26,647 bases of DNA from DASPLH01 sp035627675 (GCA_035627675.1 DASPLH010000106.1:1-26647), one strand, 5' to 3'. Shown: positions 1 to 13,697, counted from the stretch's first letter. Numbers and translations: made by a program. The notes: generated from the letters alone by a model not told the origin.

Positions 1-2268
<2,268 letters not shown>

Positions 2269-2277
2269 CGGCAGCAG

Positions 2278-2298
2278 TCAGCATCCAGCACTCAGCAT
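2278..2298 (+). repeat. Short heptamer array in rpoB-rpoC spacer
   Basis: Three consecutive 7-base units (TCAGCAT, CCAGCAC, TCAGCAT) begin just after the rpoB stop. The second and third units form the left arm of the hairpin at 2288-2324. A similar run with another unit (AACGACC, GACGACT, GACGACT) lies at 2398-2418. No function is assigned. Confidence 0.6.
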
Positions 2299-2324
2299 TC
2301 CGCCATCGGGCGGGTGCTGAGTGC
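2288..2324 (+). promoter_or_regulatory. Strong hairpin in rpoB-rpoC spacer
   Basis: GCACTCAGCA (2288-2297) pairs perfectly with TGCTGAGTGC (2315-2324). Inside, CCGCC (2300-2304) pairs with GGCGG (2309-2313) around an ATCG loop, giving about 15 bp with a small internal asymmetry. No T-run follows, so it is not a typical terminator. It could be an RNA processing or stability element that sets the rpoB/rpoC ratio; that role is inference. Confidence 0.6.
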
Positions 2325-2429
2325 GAGCCGACTCGAATATCGAGCCTCCCGGGTTCAAACCCAACCGGCGAGGCAGGAGAGTTCAAGTCCGACGTCCAAC
2401 GACCGACGACTGACGACTGGGTTTCGCCA

Positions 2430-2474
2430 GCGGCCGCGCAGGCCGCAGTCCTGGACAGCCGTCCAGGGAGGAGG
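2430..2474 (+). promoter_or_regulatory. Two hairpins and Shine-Dalgarno of rpoC
   Basis: GCGGCC (2430-2435) pairs with GGCCGC (2441-2446). CCTGGAC (2450-2456) then pairs with GTCCAGG (2461-2467) around an AGCC loop. The 3' arm of the second hairpin runs into the Shine-Dalgarno run AGGGAGGAGG (2465-2474), so folding would bury its first bases while leaving GAGGAGG free. This site fixes the rpoC start at TTG 2479. Confidence 0.6.
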
Positions 2475-2478
2475 CAAT

Positions 2479-6684
<4,206 letters not shown>

Positions 6685-6696
6685 ACCTCAAGTGTG

Positions 6697-6717
6697 GGGC
6701 GGGCGTCTCGCCCGCCC
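6697..6717. repeat. GC-rich palindrome after rpoC
   Basis: GGGCGGGCG (6697-6705) and CGCCCGCCC (6709-6717) form a perfect 9-bp stem around TCT. No T-run follows. It sits directly before the terminator at 6727 and resembles GC-rich extragenic palindromes. It may protect the rpoC transcript end; this is inference. Confidence 0.6.
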
Positions 6718-6726
6718 TCGAATCTC

Positions 6727-6756
6727 AGCCCCGCCGAAAGGCGGGGCTTTTCTTTT
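6727..6756 (+). terminator. Intrinsic terminator of rpoBC
   Basis: AGCCCCGCC (6727-6735) and GGCGGGGCT (6740-6748) pair perfectly around a GAAA tetraloop, followed by TTTCTTTT. It lies 42 bases after the rpoC stop and is a classical Rho-independent terminator. Confidence 0.9.
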
Positions 6757-6777
6757 GAAGGCAAAAGCGAATTAACC

Positions 6778-6807
6778 ACGGATCTACACGGATGAACACG
6801 GATCGAA
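6778..6807 (+). repeat. Decamer array (ACGGATNNAC), 3 units
   Basis: Three 10-base units (ACGGATCTAC, ACGGATGAAC, ACGGATCGAA) follow the rpoC terminator. The reverse-complement unit (ATCCGTGNNN) recurs at 6910-6961 and 7483-7512, so this array and the next form an inverted pair. The bases between them (6808-6909) show no gene. Confidence 0.75.
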
Positions 6808-6909
6808 TTTCATTGTGGATGTTTCTGAGAACGTTATGGTGAGCGCAGCGCCTTTGTCGTGCGCGGGGTCGAATCACCCTTTGGTTTCTGATTCGTGTGT
6901 ATCCCTGAA

Positions 6910-6961
6910 ATCCGTGGTTACGCCCAGCTGTATCCGTGTAAATCCGTGCAAATCCGTGGCT
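6910..6961 (-). repeat. Inverted decamer array upstream of GNAT gene
   Basis: One unit ATCCGTGGTT (6910-6919) is followed, after a short gap, by ATCCGTGTAA, ATCCGTGCAA and ATCCGTGGCT (6932-6961). These are reverse complements of the array at 6778-6807 and could pair with it into a long hairpin. The array ends ten bases before the GNAT start codon. Confidence 0.75.
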
Positions 6962-6971
6962 AAATATCTGT

Positions 6972-7436
6972 ATGCACGTCCGCCCTGCCACTGACTCCGA
7001 CATCCCCGCGATCGTCCGCGTCACGAACTTGGCCTACGCGGTCGAAACCTTCATCGACGGCACTCGCACCGACGAGTCCGACGTGGCCCGTCACATGTCG
7101 AGCGGACGCTTCCTGCTCGCCGAAGATGAGCAGGGGATTGCCGCGTCGGTGTACGTCGAGATCAACGGCGCTCGCGGCTACTTCGGTATGCTCTCGGTCG
7201 ATCCCGTGCGGCAGGGGACCGGCCTGGGACGCGTGATGATCGAGGCCGCCGAGCGGTTCGCGCGCGAGCATGGCTGCACGCACATGGACATCACGGTCCT
7301 CAGTCTCCGGACCGAGCTGCCGCCCTTCTATCGCAAGTTCGGCTACCGCGAGATCGGCACCGAACCGTTCCTCCTCGAGGCTGGACGCCAACTGTCGGAG
7401 CCTTGTCACTGCATTCTGATGGAGAAGCCGTTGTGA
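6972..7436 (+). CDS. GNAT family N-acetyltransferase
   Basis: The 154-residue protein has the GNAT fold and should transfer an acetyl group from acetyl-CoA to an amine. The N-terminal MHVRPATDSDIPAI is typical of the family. The acetyl-CoA pyrophosphate-binding loop is R80-QGTGLG-86 after the beta4 segment YFGMLSVDP, and the C-terminal PFYRKFGYREIG (residues 118-129) is the usual beta5/alpha4 region. The substrate cannot be read from the sequence. No Shine-Dalgarno is visible before ATG 6972; the preceding bases are a decamer repeat. The gene stands alone, bracketed by decamer arrays on both sides, so it does not belong to the rpoBC operon. Confidence 0.9.
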   Translation: MHVRPATDSDIPAIVRVTNLAYAVETFIDGTRTDESDVARHMSSGRFLLAEDEQGIAASVYVEINGARGYFGMLSVDPVRQGTGLGRVMIEAAERFAREHGCTHMDITVLSLRTELPPFYRKFGYREIGTEPFLLEAGRQLSEPCHCILMEKPL

Positions 7437-7733
7437 CCTGGGCCGACGGGTCCGGCGGCGGACACGACTAACGCTTTGCCTAATCCGTGTGCATCCGTGC
7501 AGATCCGTGATTGATCCGCCTTCCCGAGGCGCTCCAGGCCTCCAGGTACAAACGTTTCTGCCATGGGATTCCGGTTCGTCCTTTGCAGCCCGTCATTTAC
7601 AATCGCGTGCGAACCTGCCGCCCAGACCAGTTTCCGCGGAAGGTGTGTCCCGTGAAGCAGCCGGTTTTCAATCCCGGTCGATTTCAAGGATGCATCGATT
7701 TCGAGACTGTGCCAGCTGCGGCCCAGACTGCTG
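7437..7733. other. Spacer between GNAT and YihY genes
   Basis: This 297-base stretch has no convincing conserved gene. It holds the decamer array at 7483-7512 and then unique sequence. A weak sigma70-like pair TTCGTC (7575-7580), 17 bases, TACAAT (7598-7603) could serve the downstream operon. A GTG at 7652, preceded by GGAAGG, opens a 45-codon frame ending at 7789 that overlaps the start of the YihY gene; it resembles no family I know. Confidence 0.45.
7483..7512 (-). repeat. Decamer array downstream of GNAT gene
   Basis: Three 10-base units (ATCCGTGTGC, ATCCGTGCAG, ATCCGTGATT) and a trailing ATCCG lie 46 bases after the GNAT stop. They are in the same orientation as the array at 6932-6961, so the GNAT gene sits between two direct copies. 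Confidence 0.7.
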
Positions 7734-8615
7734 ATGCTACGCTTTTTCAAGTTGCTCAACGGCGCTTTCGTGCGCGCCTTCGAGCATGACCAGTTCGCGG
7801 TGGCAAAAGGAGCGGCCTACTCGGCCATCATCACTCTTTTTCCCGCCGTACTGCTGGCGGCATCCGTACTCGTCGCCTCACACAGCACGCTGACGTTTAT
7901 CCGGGAAGTTACGTACGCGCTCGGACGTATCATGCCTCCGGGCACTGCCAGCTCTCTGATCTCGTATTTCGAAGGTGCGAGACCGCGTCCCGTGAGAATG
8001 CTCGTGACAACCTCTCTGATCACGTTGTGGACCGGATCGGGCGTGATGATCTCCTGGATGGACGGCTTCCGCCGGGCCTATGGCATGCCTAAAATCTGGG
8101 GCCTGGTCAAAGAGCGCCTCGTGTCGTTTACGCTCGTCCTGCTCGCCGGAGTGCCTATGGCATTCGCCAGCTTCCTCGTTGCGTTCGGCAAACAGATCGA
8201 GACGTGGATGATTTTTCACGGCGGCAACGAAATGGGTCCGTACATCCTCGGCGTGTGGGCGGCGTTGCGGTGGATTATCGCCATGCTCACCAGCATCGCC
8301 GTGATCGCGCTCATCTATCATCACGGGCTGCCGCGCACGCAGCCGTGGCATCGGGTCCTGCCCGGAGCCGTGCTCGCCACCGGCATGTGGTACATCTCGA
8401 CCGTGATTTTCGGCAGCTATCTGCGCTACTTCGCGAACTTCAACGAAATATACGGCTCGGTCGGAACCGCCATCGCGCTGCTCGTCTGGTTGTACCTGGT
8501 CTCTTTTGTCGTACTGGTCGGAGCAGAGTTCAACGCGCTGCGGTATCCGCGATACCTCTTCGGCACCTACTCCGAAATCAAACCCGCCGCCGACTCCGTG
8601 GGGAAGCAATCTTGA
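7734..8615 (+). CDS. YihY/BrkB family inner-membrane protein
   Basis: The 293-residue protein is a polytopic membrane protein of the YihY/virulence factor BrkB family, once misnamed ribonuclease BN. The family N-terminus is recognisable (AVAKGAAYSAIITLFPAVLLAASVLVA, broken here by prediction at about residues 23-48), as is the C-terminal block with FANFNEIYGSVGTAIALLVW and LVGAEFNA (about residues 229-272). About six hydrophobic segments can be seen. The cellular role of the family is not firmly known. ATG 7734 lacks a clear Shine-Dalgarno, and a short upstream frame runs across it, so translation may be coupled. The stop at 8615 is two bases from the pyruvate kinase ATG, implying co-transcription. 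Confidence 0.9.
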   Translation: MLRFFKLLNGAFVRAFEHDQFAVAKGAAYSAIITLFPAVLLAASVLVASHSTLTFIREVTYALGRIMPPGTASSLISYFEGARPRPVRMLVTTSLITLWTGSGVMISWMDGFRRAYGMPKIWGLVKERLVSFTLVLLAGVPMAFASFLVAFGKQIETWMIFHGGNEMGPYILGVWAALRWIIAMLTSIAVIALIYHHGLPRTQPWHRVLPGAVLATGMWYISTVIFGSYLRYFANFNEIYGSVGTAIALLVWLYLVSFVVLVGAEFNALRYPRYLFGTYSEIKPAADSVGKQS

Positions 8616-8617
8616 GC

Positions 8618-10162
8618 ATGAATCTCGCCGCCTGGCTCGCGTCTTCGGAGGAGGATCATCATCGCCGCCGACGCGCAAAGATCGTCTGCACGATGGGTCC
8701 TTCGACCAATACCGAGAACGCCATGCGCGCACTGATGCGGGCAGGCATGGACGTGGCGCGCCTGAACTTCTCGCACGGCACACACCAGGACCACGCAAAG
8801 GCGATCGAGCGCCTGCGCCGCGTGGCCGGCGAGGAGGGCCGCACCATCTGCATCCTGCAAGACCTCCAGGGCCCGAAGATCCGCACCGGACGTCTGCGCG
8901 ACGGACAGCCCGTCATGCTGAAGCCGGGCGCTCGCGTCACCATCACCACGCGCAACGTGCTGGGCACTCCGGAAGTGCTTTCGACTACATTCCAGACGCT
9001 CCCTGCCGAGGTCCAGCCCGGTTCGCGCATCCTGCTCAGCGACGGCAAACTCGCGCTCCGCGTGCTCGAGGTCGCGGACTCGGACGTCATCTCGGAAGTC
9101 ATCGACGGCGGGCTGATCGGCGAGCACCAGGGCATCAATCTTCCCGGCGCGGTCGTCACCGTGCCTTCCATGACCCCGAAGGACCACAAGGACCTTCAGT
9201 TCGGCCTGGCACACGGAGTCGATGTCGTCGCGGTTTCGTTCGTGCGCACGGCGGCTGACGTTCAGGCCGTCAAGGAGGCGATCTCTGCCGAAGGCTCCGC
9301 CGTGCCGATCATCGCGAAGCTGGAGAAGCCGCAGGCCATCGATAACCTGGAAGAGATTTTTGCCGTGGCCGACGGCGTGATGGTGGCGCGTGGAGACCTC
9401 GGCGTGGAGGTCCCGCCCGAGAAGGTGCCGATCATCCAGAAGCACGTGATCCGCCGCGCGATGGAGTGGCGCAAGCCGGTCATCACGGCGACTCAAATGC
9501 TGGAGTCGATGATCCAAAACCCGCGCCCGACCCGCGCGGAGGCCAGTGACGTGGCCAACGCGATATTCGATGGCACGGACGCCGTCATGCTCTCGGGCGA
9601 GACCGCGACCGGCAAGTATCCAGTGCAGGCCGTGGCCATGATGTCGCGCATCATTGTCGAAGCCGAGGAACACCTCGCCCGCACTCCCCACGCTCCGGTC
9701 CGCCGCGAGCGGAGACAGTTGGGCATCGCCGAGAGCATCTGCGAGTCGGCGGCGCACATGGCCGAAGACCTCAATATGGGAGCCATCGCCGTTTTCACCC
9801 AGAGCGGCAATACGGCACGTCTGATTTCCAAGTACAGACCGCGCGCGGAGGTGTATGCTTTTTCACACATTCCACCGATCTGCAACCGGCTGAACCTATA
9901 CTGGGGCGTGCATCCGGTGACCGTTCCCGGACACATCACCTCTGTCGAGGAGATGGTGCGCGCCGCCGATGAGCGCTTGCAAGGCGGTGGAGTGGCGAAG
10001 GTCGACGACGTTATTGCCATTGTCGCGGGCACGCTGGCCAGCACCGGGTCGACGAATTTCATTCGACTCCACAGAGTGCGCCCGGTGAAGCCCACGACCG
10101 CGGGCACCGTGGCGAAGCCGGCCAGGAAGACGAGTCGAACCCAGGGGAAATCAAAGAAGTGA
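8618..10162 (+). CDS. pyk: Pyruvate kinase
   Basis: Pyruvate kinase converts phosphoenolpyruvate and ADP to pyruvate and ATP, the last step of glycolysis. Key parts are present in the 514-residue protein: ARLNFSHG (47-54), catalytic Lys234 in IIAKLEKPQA, metal ligands Glu236 and Asp260 in ARGDLGVE, TATQMLESM (290-298) and DAVMLSGETATGKYP (321-335). A full C-terminal domain is followed by a Lys-rich tail (about 490-514), which makes it longer than the usual 470-480 residues. In GPKIRTG, Lys87 stands where potassium-dependent enzymes have Glu. ATG 8618 is chosen; an in-frame TTG at 8612 overlapping the upstream stop is possible. The stop overlaps the next start (GTGA). Confidence 0.97.
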   Translation: MNLAAWLASSEEDHHRRRRAKIVCTMGPSTNTENAMRALMRAGMDVARLNFSHGTHQDHAKAIERLRRVAGEEGRTICILQDLQGPKIRTGRLRDGQPVMLKPGARVTITTRNVLGTPEVLSTTFQTLPAEVQPGSRILLSDGKLALRVLEVADSDVISEVIDGGLIGEHQGINLPGAVVTVPSMTPKDHKDLQFGLAHGVDVVAVSFVRTAADVQAVKEAISAEGSAVPIIAKLEKPQAIDNLEEIFAVADGVMVARGDLGVEVPPEKVPIIQKHVIRRAMEWRKPVITATQMLESMIQNPRPTRAEASDVANAIFDGTDAVMLSGETATGKYPVQAVAMMSRIIVEAEEHLARTPHAPVRRERRQLGIAESICESAAHMAEDLNMGAIAVFTQSGNTARLISKYRPRAEVYAFSHIPPICNRLNLYWGVHPVTVPGHITSVEEMVRAADERLQGGGVAKVDDVIAIVAGTLASTGSTNFIRLHRVRPVKPTTAGTVAKPARKTSRTQGKSKK

Positions 10163-10485
10163 CGAACGAACCGATCATTCGCTCGATGGCAGTGCTGGAG
10201 TGCCACCCGGACAAGCAGGAGGAGTTGCTGTCCATGTTGCGTGAGTTCTATACCCTGATGCAGCAGAAGGGCTACTCGCGCGACCTTCTCTACAACGACG
10301 CGAAGGAGACCAGTCGCTTCGTACACCTCCGCATCTGGAACTCCGACGAAGCACGCTCGCTGGCACAGCAAGATCCCGACGTGCACCGTTACTGGATGCA
10401 ATTGCCCGAGGTCTGCACCATCACCACGATCTACGAGGACCTCGTGCCGGTCTTCTCCAGCTACAAGCTCATCTCCGAAATCTAA
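10159..10485 (+). CDS. Small ABM-like (antibiotic biosynthesis monooxygenase fold) protein
   Basis: This 108-residue protein looks like a dimeric alpha/beta-barrel of the antibiotic biosynthesis monooxygenase superfamily. The beta-strand IIRSMAVLECHPDKQEELLSM leads into a helix, and a second half has RFVHLRIWNSDEAR and a helix around DPDVHRYW. Members include quinone monooxygenases and haem-degrading enzymes, but many are of unknown role, and I see no diagnostic active-site residue. The start GTG 10159 overlaps the pyruvate kinase stop by four bases, so translation is probably coupled. It is the last gene of the unit, ten bases before the terminator. The link to pyruvate kinase is positional only. 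Confidence 0.7.
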   Translation: MTNEPIIRSMAVLECHPDKQEELLSMLREFYTLMQQKGYSRDLLYNDAKETSRFVHLRIWNSDEARSLAQQDPDVHRYWMQLPEVCTITTIYEDLVPVFSSYKLISEI

Positions 10486-10494
10486 GTCCGGTCA

Positions 10495-10536
10495 AAACAA
10501 AACACGTCCTCATGCATGTGAGGACGTGTTTTGTTT
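10495..10536. terminator. 18-bp bidirectional terminator
   Basis: A perfect 18-bp stem (10495-10512 with 10519-10536) closes on a TGCATG loop. The outer arms are A-rich on the left and T-rich on the right (AAACAAAA / TTTTGTTT), so either strand reads as hairpin plus U-tract. It lies between the convergent ABM-like gene and the rhomboid gene and probably serves both. Confidence 0.92.
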
Positions 10537-10551
10537 CAAGCGATACGGCTG

Positions 10552-11436
10552 TCAATTGACCCACGGGCCGCGGCCTTCTCCCTCGCTCTTGTCGTCGTCC
10601 TTCAGCGGTCCGCGGAAGTTTCCATACTCGTCGAAGAACTCCTCGCGGCGGTGCTTGTTCATATACACCTCGAACTTCTTTGCCGCCTGGCGGCGCTTCC
10701 AGCGATAGTAGCGGTTCCGCACGCCGTAGTAGCTCTCGCTCGCGGCGACCTGCAGCCCGTGTCGCGGCAGGAACCGGAGATAGAACCATCCGAACAGTGC
10801 GCCTCCGAGGTGCGCAAAATACGCAACGCCGCCCTGTCCTCCGAGCGCTCCGAACACGGCAAGCAGGATCCAGATGGTCACCATGTACTTGGCTTTGATC
10901 AGGAACGGGAACGGGAAGATCATGATCTCGCGGTTGCCGTAGATCAGGCCGAACGCGATCAGCAGGCCGTAAACGCCGCCGGACGCGCCGATCGTCGCTG
11001 TTCCGGCAATGGAAGCGAGCACGTTGAACAGCGGCGTGCCCGGCGACGCAGCCGCCAGCGCGAGGCCGATGTAGCCCACCGCGATCGTCGTGAGGGCGGC
11101 TCCGATCACGCACCAGAAGTAGTACTCGAGGAACTTCCTGGTGCCCCACTCCATTTCAAACTGCGCGCCGAACATCCAAAGCGCGAGCATGTTGAAGAGC
11201 ACGTGACCGACGCCGGAGTGGAAGAACGAATAACTGACGAGTTGCCACACCCAGCCATGCACCACAGCCGCCGGAACCAGCGCCGCAGCGAATGTGATGT
11301 AGCTGTACAGTCCCGGCGCCAGGCCTTTCATCAGCAGCATCGCCGCGAAGATGCCGACGTTAGCGATGACCAGGTACTTCACCGCCTTGGTAAAAGGAGG
11401 CAGGGCGAGCGAAAGCGTAGATGCACCACGAGCCAT
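10552..11436 (-). CDS. Rhomboid family intramembrane serine protease
   Basis: The 294-residue protein is a rhomboid protease that cleaves transmembrane helices within the membrane. The serine-histidine dyad is Ser152 in GASGGVYG and His209 in FAHLGGALFG. His78 and Asn82 in HSGVGHVLFNMLALW provide the oxyanion region. Six or so hydrophobic helices span residues 20-220. The cytoplasmic tail (about 225-294) is basic and aromatic, then acidic (KDDDKSEGEGRG). ATG 11436 is chosen because AAGGAA lies eight bases upstream and the rhomboid homology starts soon after; the frame is open further upstream but there overlaps the peptidase gene. Its start is 11 bases after the M28 stop, so the two proteases form an operon. 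The substrate is unknown. Confidence 0.94.
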   Translation of the reverse strand: MARGASTLSLALPPFTKAVKYLVIANVGIFAAMLLMKGLAPGLYSYITFAAALVPAAVVHGWVWQLVSYSFFHSGVGHVLFNMLALWMFGAQFEMEWGTRKFLEYYFWCVIGAALTTIAVGYIGLALAAASPGTPLFNVLASIAGTATIGASGGVYGLLIAFGLIYGNREIMIFPFPFLIKAKYMVTIWILLAVFGALGGQGGVAYFAHLGGALFGWFYLRFLPRHGLQVAASESYYGVRNRYYRWKRRQAAKKFEVYMNKHRREEFFDEYGNFRGPLKDDDKSEGEGRGPWVN

Positions 11437-11447
11437 AGGATTCCTTA

Positions 11448-12836
11448 TCACTGACGTTGTTCGCGAGCCGGAACCGAGACCAGGCTCGGTTCTCCACCGC
11501 GGCCGATCGCCCGCACTCCGAACACTACGTTGTCCTTCGATACCGGTATCGTCACGCTGGTCCTGACGCCCACGTTGCGCGAGTGCTCCCAGTCGGCAGC
11601 CGTGGTGTCGCGCCACACCACAGCATAACTTGAGGCCCCGGCGGAAGGTTCCCAGCTCAGCGTCGTGTCGTTTTCCAGCTTCTTGGTATCGATTCGGACT
11701 TGCGAGGGAGGCGCCGGCGCCGAGGCCAGGGTAGCCAGTGCTGCAACGTTCAGACGCGTCACCCGCGCGACGTAGTCGAAGTCAACGAACTTCGGCAGGT
11801 CACCATATTCGATGCCGTTTTCGGTCCGGACGACCTGGTGCTGGTGGGCGTAGTTCTCGCGGAATTCCGTAAACCGAACCGCCGCGAAACCCTGCTGATT
11901 GAAAGACGTATGGTCACCGCCCCGCAGGTAACGGTCCTGCCGGAACACCATCTTCGCCTGTGCAACTCCGGGCGCCGCGTACGCCCTGGCAGTTGCGGCA
12001 ACATACCTCGCAAGCTGTCGGGACGGGGAGTCGCTCTCCAGCCCAAGCAGTCGCAGTTCCTGTACCGCAGACCTCTCCGCGACAGCCGTGATCGGGATTC
12101 CCTCGGAGAACACGCGCACCACCGCAGCATTCTGCCCCGGACTCCTGTCGCCGCCGATGATGTCGTTGTTCAGTACGGCCTCGATGTTCCAGTTCTCCTG
12201 CCGGGCCATCGCGGCGAAAGCGCGGCTCCCATTCAGCCCCTGCTCTTCGCCGGCGAAAAGGGCGAAGACGATTGTTGCGGGGAACTTGTGCCGGCTCAGC
12301 ACGCGCGCTGCCTCCAGCACGGCGGCCGTGCCGCTCGCGTCGTCGTTCGCCCCCGGAGCGGGCGCTTCCGGGTCGGTCATGCGCTCCATCACGATCGAGT
12401 CGTAATGAGCAGTCATGATCAGCATGCGTTTCGCCGCGTCTGGATCGGTGCCGCGCAGTATGGCGTAAACGTTGCTGATGTTCGTCGGTTGCGGGATTCG
12501 TGCTCCGGGCTGCTCGGTGAAAGTTTGCACTTTCACGTCGAGGCATCCGCCGCACGCCTGCGAGTAGCGCTCCAGTTCGCCGCGTATCCAGTCGCGCGCA
12601 GCGAGCACGCCGCGCTTGCTTTCCGGAGCGAAATTCGTGGAAACCGTCAAACGCGTCTCGAAGCCAACCAACTTTTTGCCGGTTCGCGCAATCTGCTGTG
12701 CCGACACCTGAGCCAGCGCCTGCTTCACCTTCCCGCCGGCGGGTGGAGTCATCGTTTTCGTGTTGGTACCTGGAGTCTGCGAGAGGGCCGCCGAAACCAG
12801 CATCAGGACTGGTGCAGCCAGAACGTGCACGTTCAA
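11448..12836 (-). CDS. Secreted M28 family zinc metallopeptidase with C-terminal fibronectin-like domain
   Basis: The 462-residue protein is an M28 aminopeptidase-like enzyme. Residues 1-20 form a signal peptide ending near ALSQ. The two-metal site is complete: His144 (and Asp146) in TAHYDS, bridging Asp165 in GANDDASG, base Glu197 with ligand Glu198 in AGEEQGLNGS, Asp225 in NNDIIGGD, and His309 in GGDHTSFN. Residues about 375-455 look like a fibronectin type III domain (LSWEPSAGASSYAVVWR). It probably removes amino-terminal residues from peptides outside the cytoplasm. The start is TTG 12836, or a GTG two codons further in; GAAAGG lies ten bases before the TTG. It is followed closely by the rhomboid gene. 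Confidence 0.93.
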   Translation of the reverse strand: MNVHVLAAPVLMLVSAALSQTPGTNTKTMTPPAGGKVKQALAQVSAQQIARTGKKLVGFETRLTVSTNFAPESKRGVLAARDWIRGELERYSQACGGCLDVKVQTFTEQPGARIPQPTNISNVYAILRGTDPDAAKRMLIMTAHYDSIVMERMTDPEAPAPGANDDASGTAAVLEAARVLSRHKFPATIVFALFAGEEQGLNGSRAFAAMARQENWNIEAVLNNDIIGGDRSPGQNAAVVRVFSEGIPITAVAERSAVQELRLLGLESDSPSRQLARYVAATARAYAAPGVAQAKMVFRQDRYLRGGDHTSFNQQGFAAVRFTEFRENYAHQHQVVRTENGIEYGDLPKFVDFDYVARVTRLNVAALATLASAPAPPSQVRIDTKKLENDTTLSWEPSAGASSYAVVWRDTTAADWEHSRNVGVRTSVTIPVSKDNVVFGVRAIGRGGEPSLVSVPAREQRQ

Positions 12837-12892
12837 GGAGAGCCGGCCTTTCAGAGCATGTTGAAATCCGAGTTGCGATTACCTTCCGCTAC

Positions 12893-12921
12893 TTGACACG
12901 CCCGGAGAGGCATTCTAAATC
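12893..12921 (+). promoter_or_regulatory. Candidate sigma70 promoter of the LysW-like operon
   Basis: An exact TTGACA (12893-12898) is followed after 17 bases by TAAATC (12916-12921) in a locally AT-rich run. The predicted start near 12928 leaves a leader of about 50 bases. It lies between two divergent genes and points at the LysW-like gene. Confidence 0.6.
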
Positions 12922-12979
12922 TAAATGGCGTGCCTGCGGCCAGATGTGCGAGCACGCATCCCCTGGAGGCGATGGAATC

Positions 12980-13180
12980 ATGGTTTTGTGTCCCGAATGT
13001 GAAAATGAAATCGATCTTGAGGAAGATGAGCTCGACGAAGGCGAAATCGTCTCCTGTGATGAATGTGGCTCTGACTTCGAGGTTGTCGGACTCGATCCGC
13101 TCGAACTCGCTGCCGTGAGCGACGACGAAGAGGACGAGGAGGTGAGCAAGGACGAGAAGGAAGAAGACGGTGACTACTGA
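12980..13180 (+). CDS. LysW-like zinc-ribbon protein with acidic tail
   Basis: The 66-residue acidic protein resembles LysW, the amino-group carrier protein of the aminoadipate route to lysine. It has two CxxC pairs, Cys4-Cys7 and Cys26-Cys29, and the family block FEVVGLDPLEL (33-43). Canonical LysW ends in EDWGE, whose last glutamate carries the substrate. This protein instead extends into an Asp/Glu-rich tail and ends EEDGDY, so carrier function is doubtful. No lysine or arginine biosynthesis gene is nearby. ATG 12980 follows GGAGG (12965-12969). The 3' end overlaps the next gene by 11 bases. A zinc-binding adaptor or chaperone-like role is possible but unproven. Confidence 0.75.
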   Translation: MVLCPECENEIDLEEDELDEGEIVSCDECGSDFEVVGLDPLELAAVSDDEEDEEVSKDEKEEDGDY

Positions 13181-13580
13181 GTCCCGGTCCTCTCGTGTGC
13201 AGGCGCGGCTGTTGGCCGCGCTTTTCCTGTTGCTGGCCTTTGGCGCCGTGTCGCTCGGCACTCCCGGGCGAGCTTATGCGCAGTCGCGCGATCGCGAGCC
13301 GCTGAAGCAATACGCCCTGATCTTCGGTACCGTATGGGACCGCAACAACAGGCCTGTGTACGGGGTTCGTATCAAGGTACGCAGATCCGATGAAAAGAAG
13401 GCTCGCTGGGAGCGTGTCTCCGACCACTCGGGCGAATTCGCCGTCCGCGTGCCGCCGGGTAAGGCAGAGTACGTCGTGTGGGCCGACATCAAGACCCGCA
13501 AGGGCTCGCCCAAGCCCCAGGAAACAGTGAAGATAGAGAATGAGGAGCGGATCGACATCGGGCTGCATCTAACAGAGTAG
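13170..13580 (+). CDS. Secreted carboxypeptidase-regulatory-like beta-sandwich protein
   Basis: The 136-residue protein has a long signal peptide (hydrophobic core about residues 14-30, likely cut after Ala37 in GRAYAQ). The rest is a single beta-sandwich of the carboxypeptidase regulatory-like (transthyretin/Cna-B-like) type: IFGTVWDRNNRPVYGVRIKV at 50-70, then SDHSGEFAVRVPPG at about 83-97. Such domains are common in secreted proteins of Acidobacteriota, usually as parts of large outer-membrane receptors; a free-standing one has no known activity. GTG 13170 overlaps the LysW-like gene by 11 bases, with GGAAG upstream, so translation is probably coupled. Confidence 0.8.
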   Translation: MTTESRSSRVQARLLAALFLLLAFGAVSLGTPGRAYAQSRDREPLKQYALIFGTVWDRNNRPVYGVRIKVRRSDEKKARWERVSDHSGEFAVRVPPGKAEYVVWADIKTRKGSPKPQETVKIENEERIDIGLHLTE

Positions 13581-13697
13581 CCGGAATCGCGGAACCTGGC
13601 GCGGTGCCGCGCCGGTCCTGCCGGGTATTCCGGGTCCAGTACCGCTCTAGTAGAATTTCAAGGCAATCATCGGCTTGAGCCAGACTGGGGGTCACTT

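Noticed and set aside
2351..2390. tRNA-like T-arm motifs (GGGTTCAAACCC and GAGTTCAAGTC) in the rpoBC spacer
   Set aside because: No acceptor, D or anticodon arm can be built around either motif, so there is no tRNA gene; short chance matches are likely in palindromic DNA.
2314..2478. Extended rpoC start at GTG 2314
   Set aside because: The extra 55 codons are hairpin and heptamer sequence unlike any RpoC, and the strong Shine-Dalgarno is at 2465-2474.
6972..7436. GNAT gene as part of the rpoBC operon
   Set aside because: A strong terminator (6727-6756) and repeats separate them.
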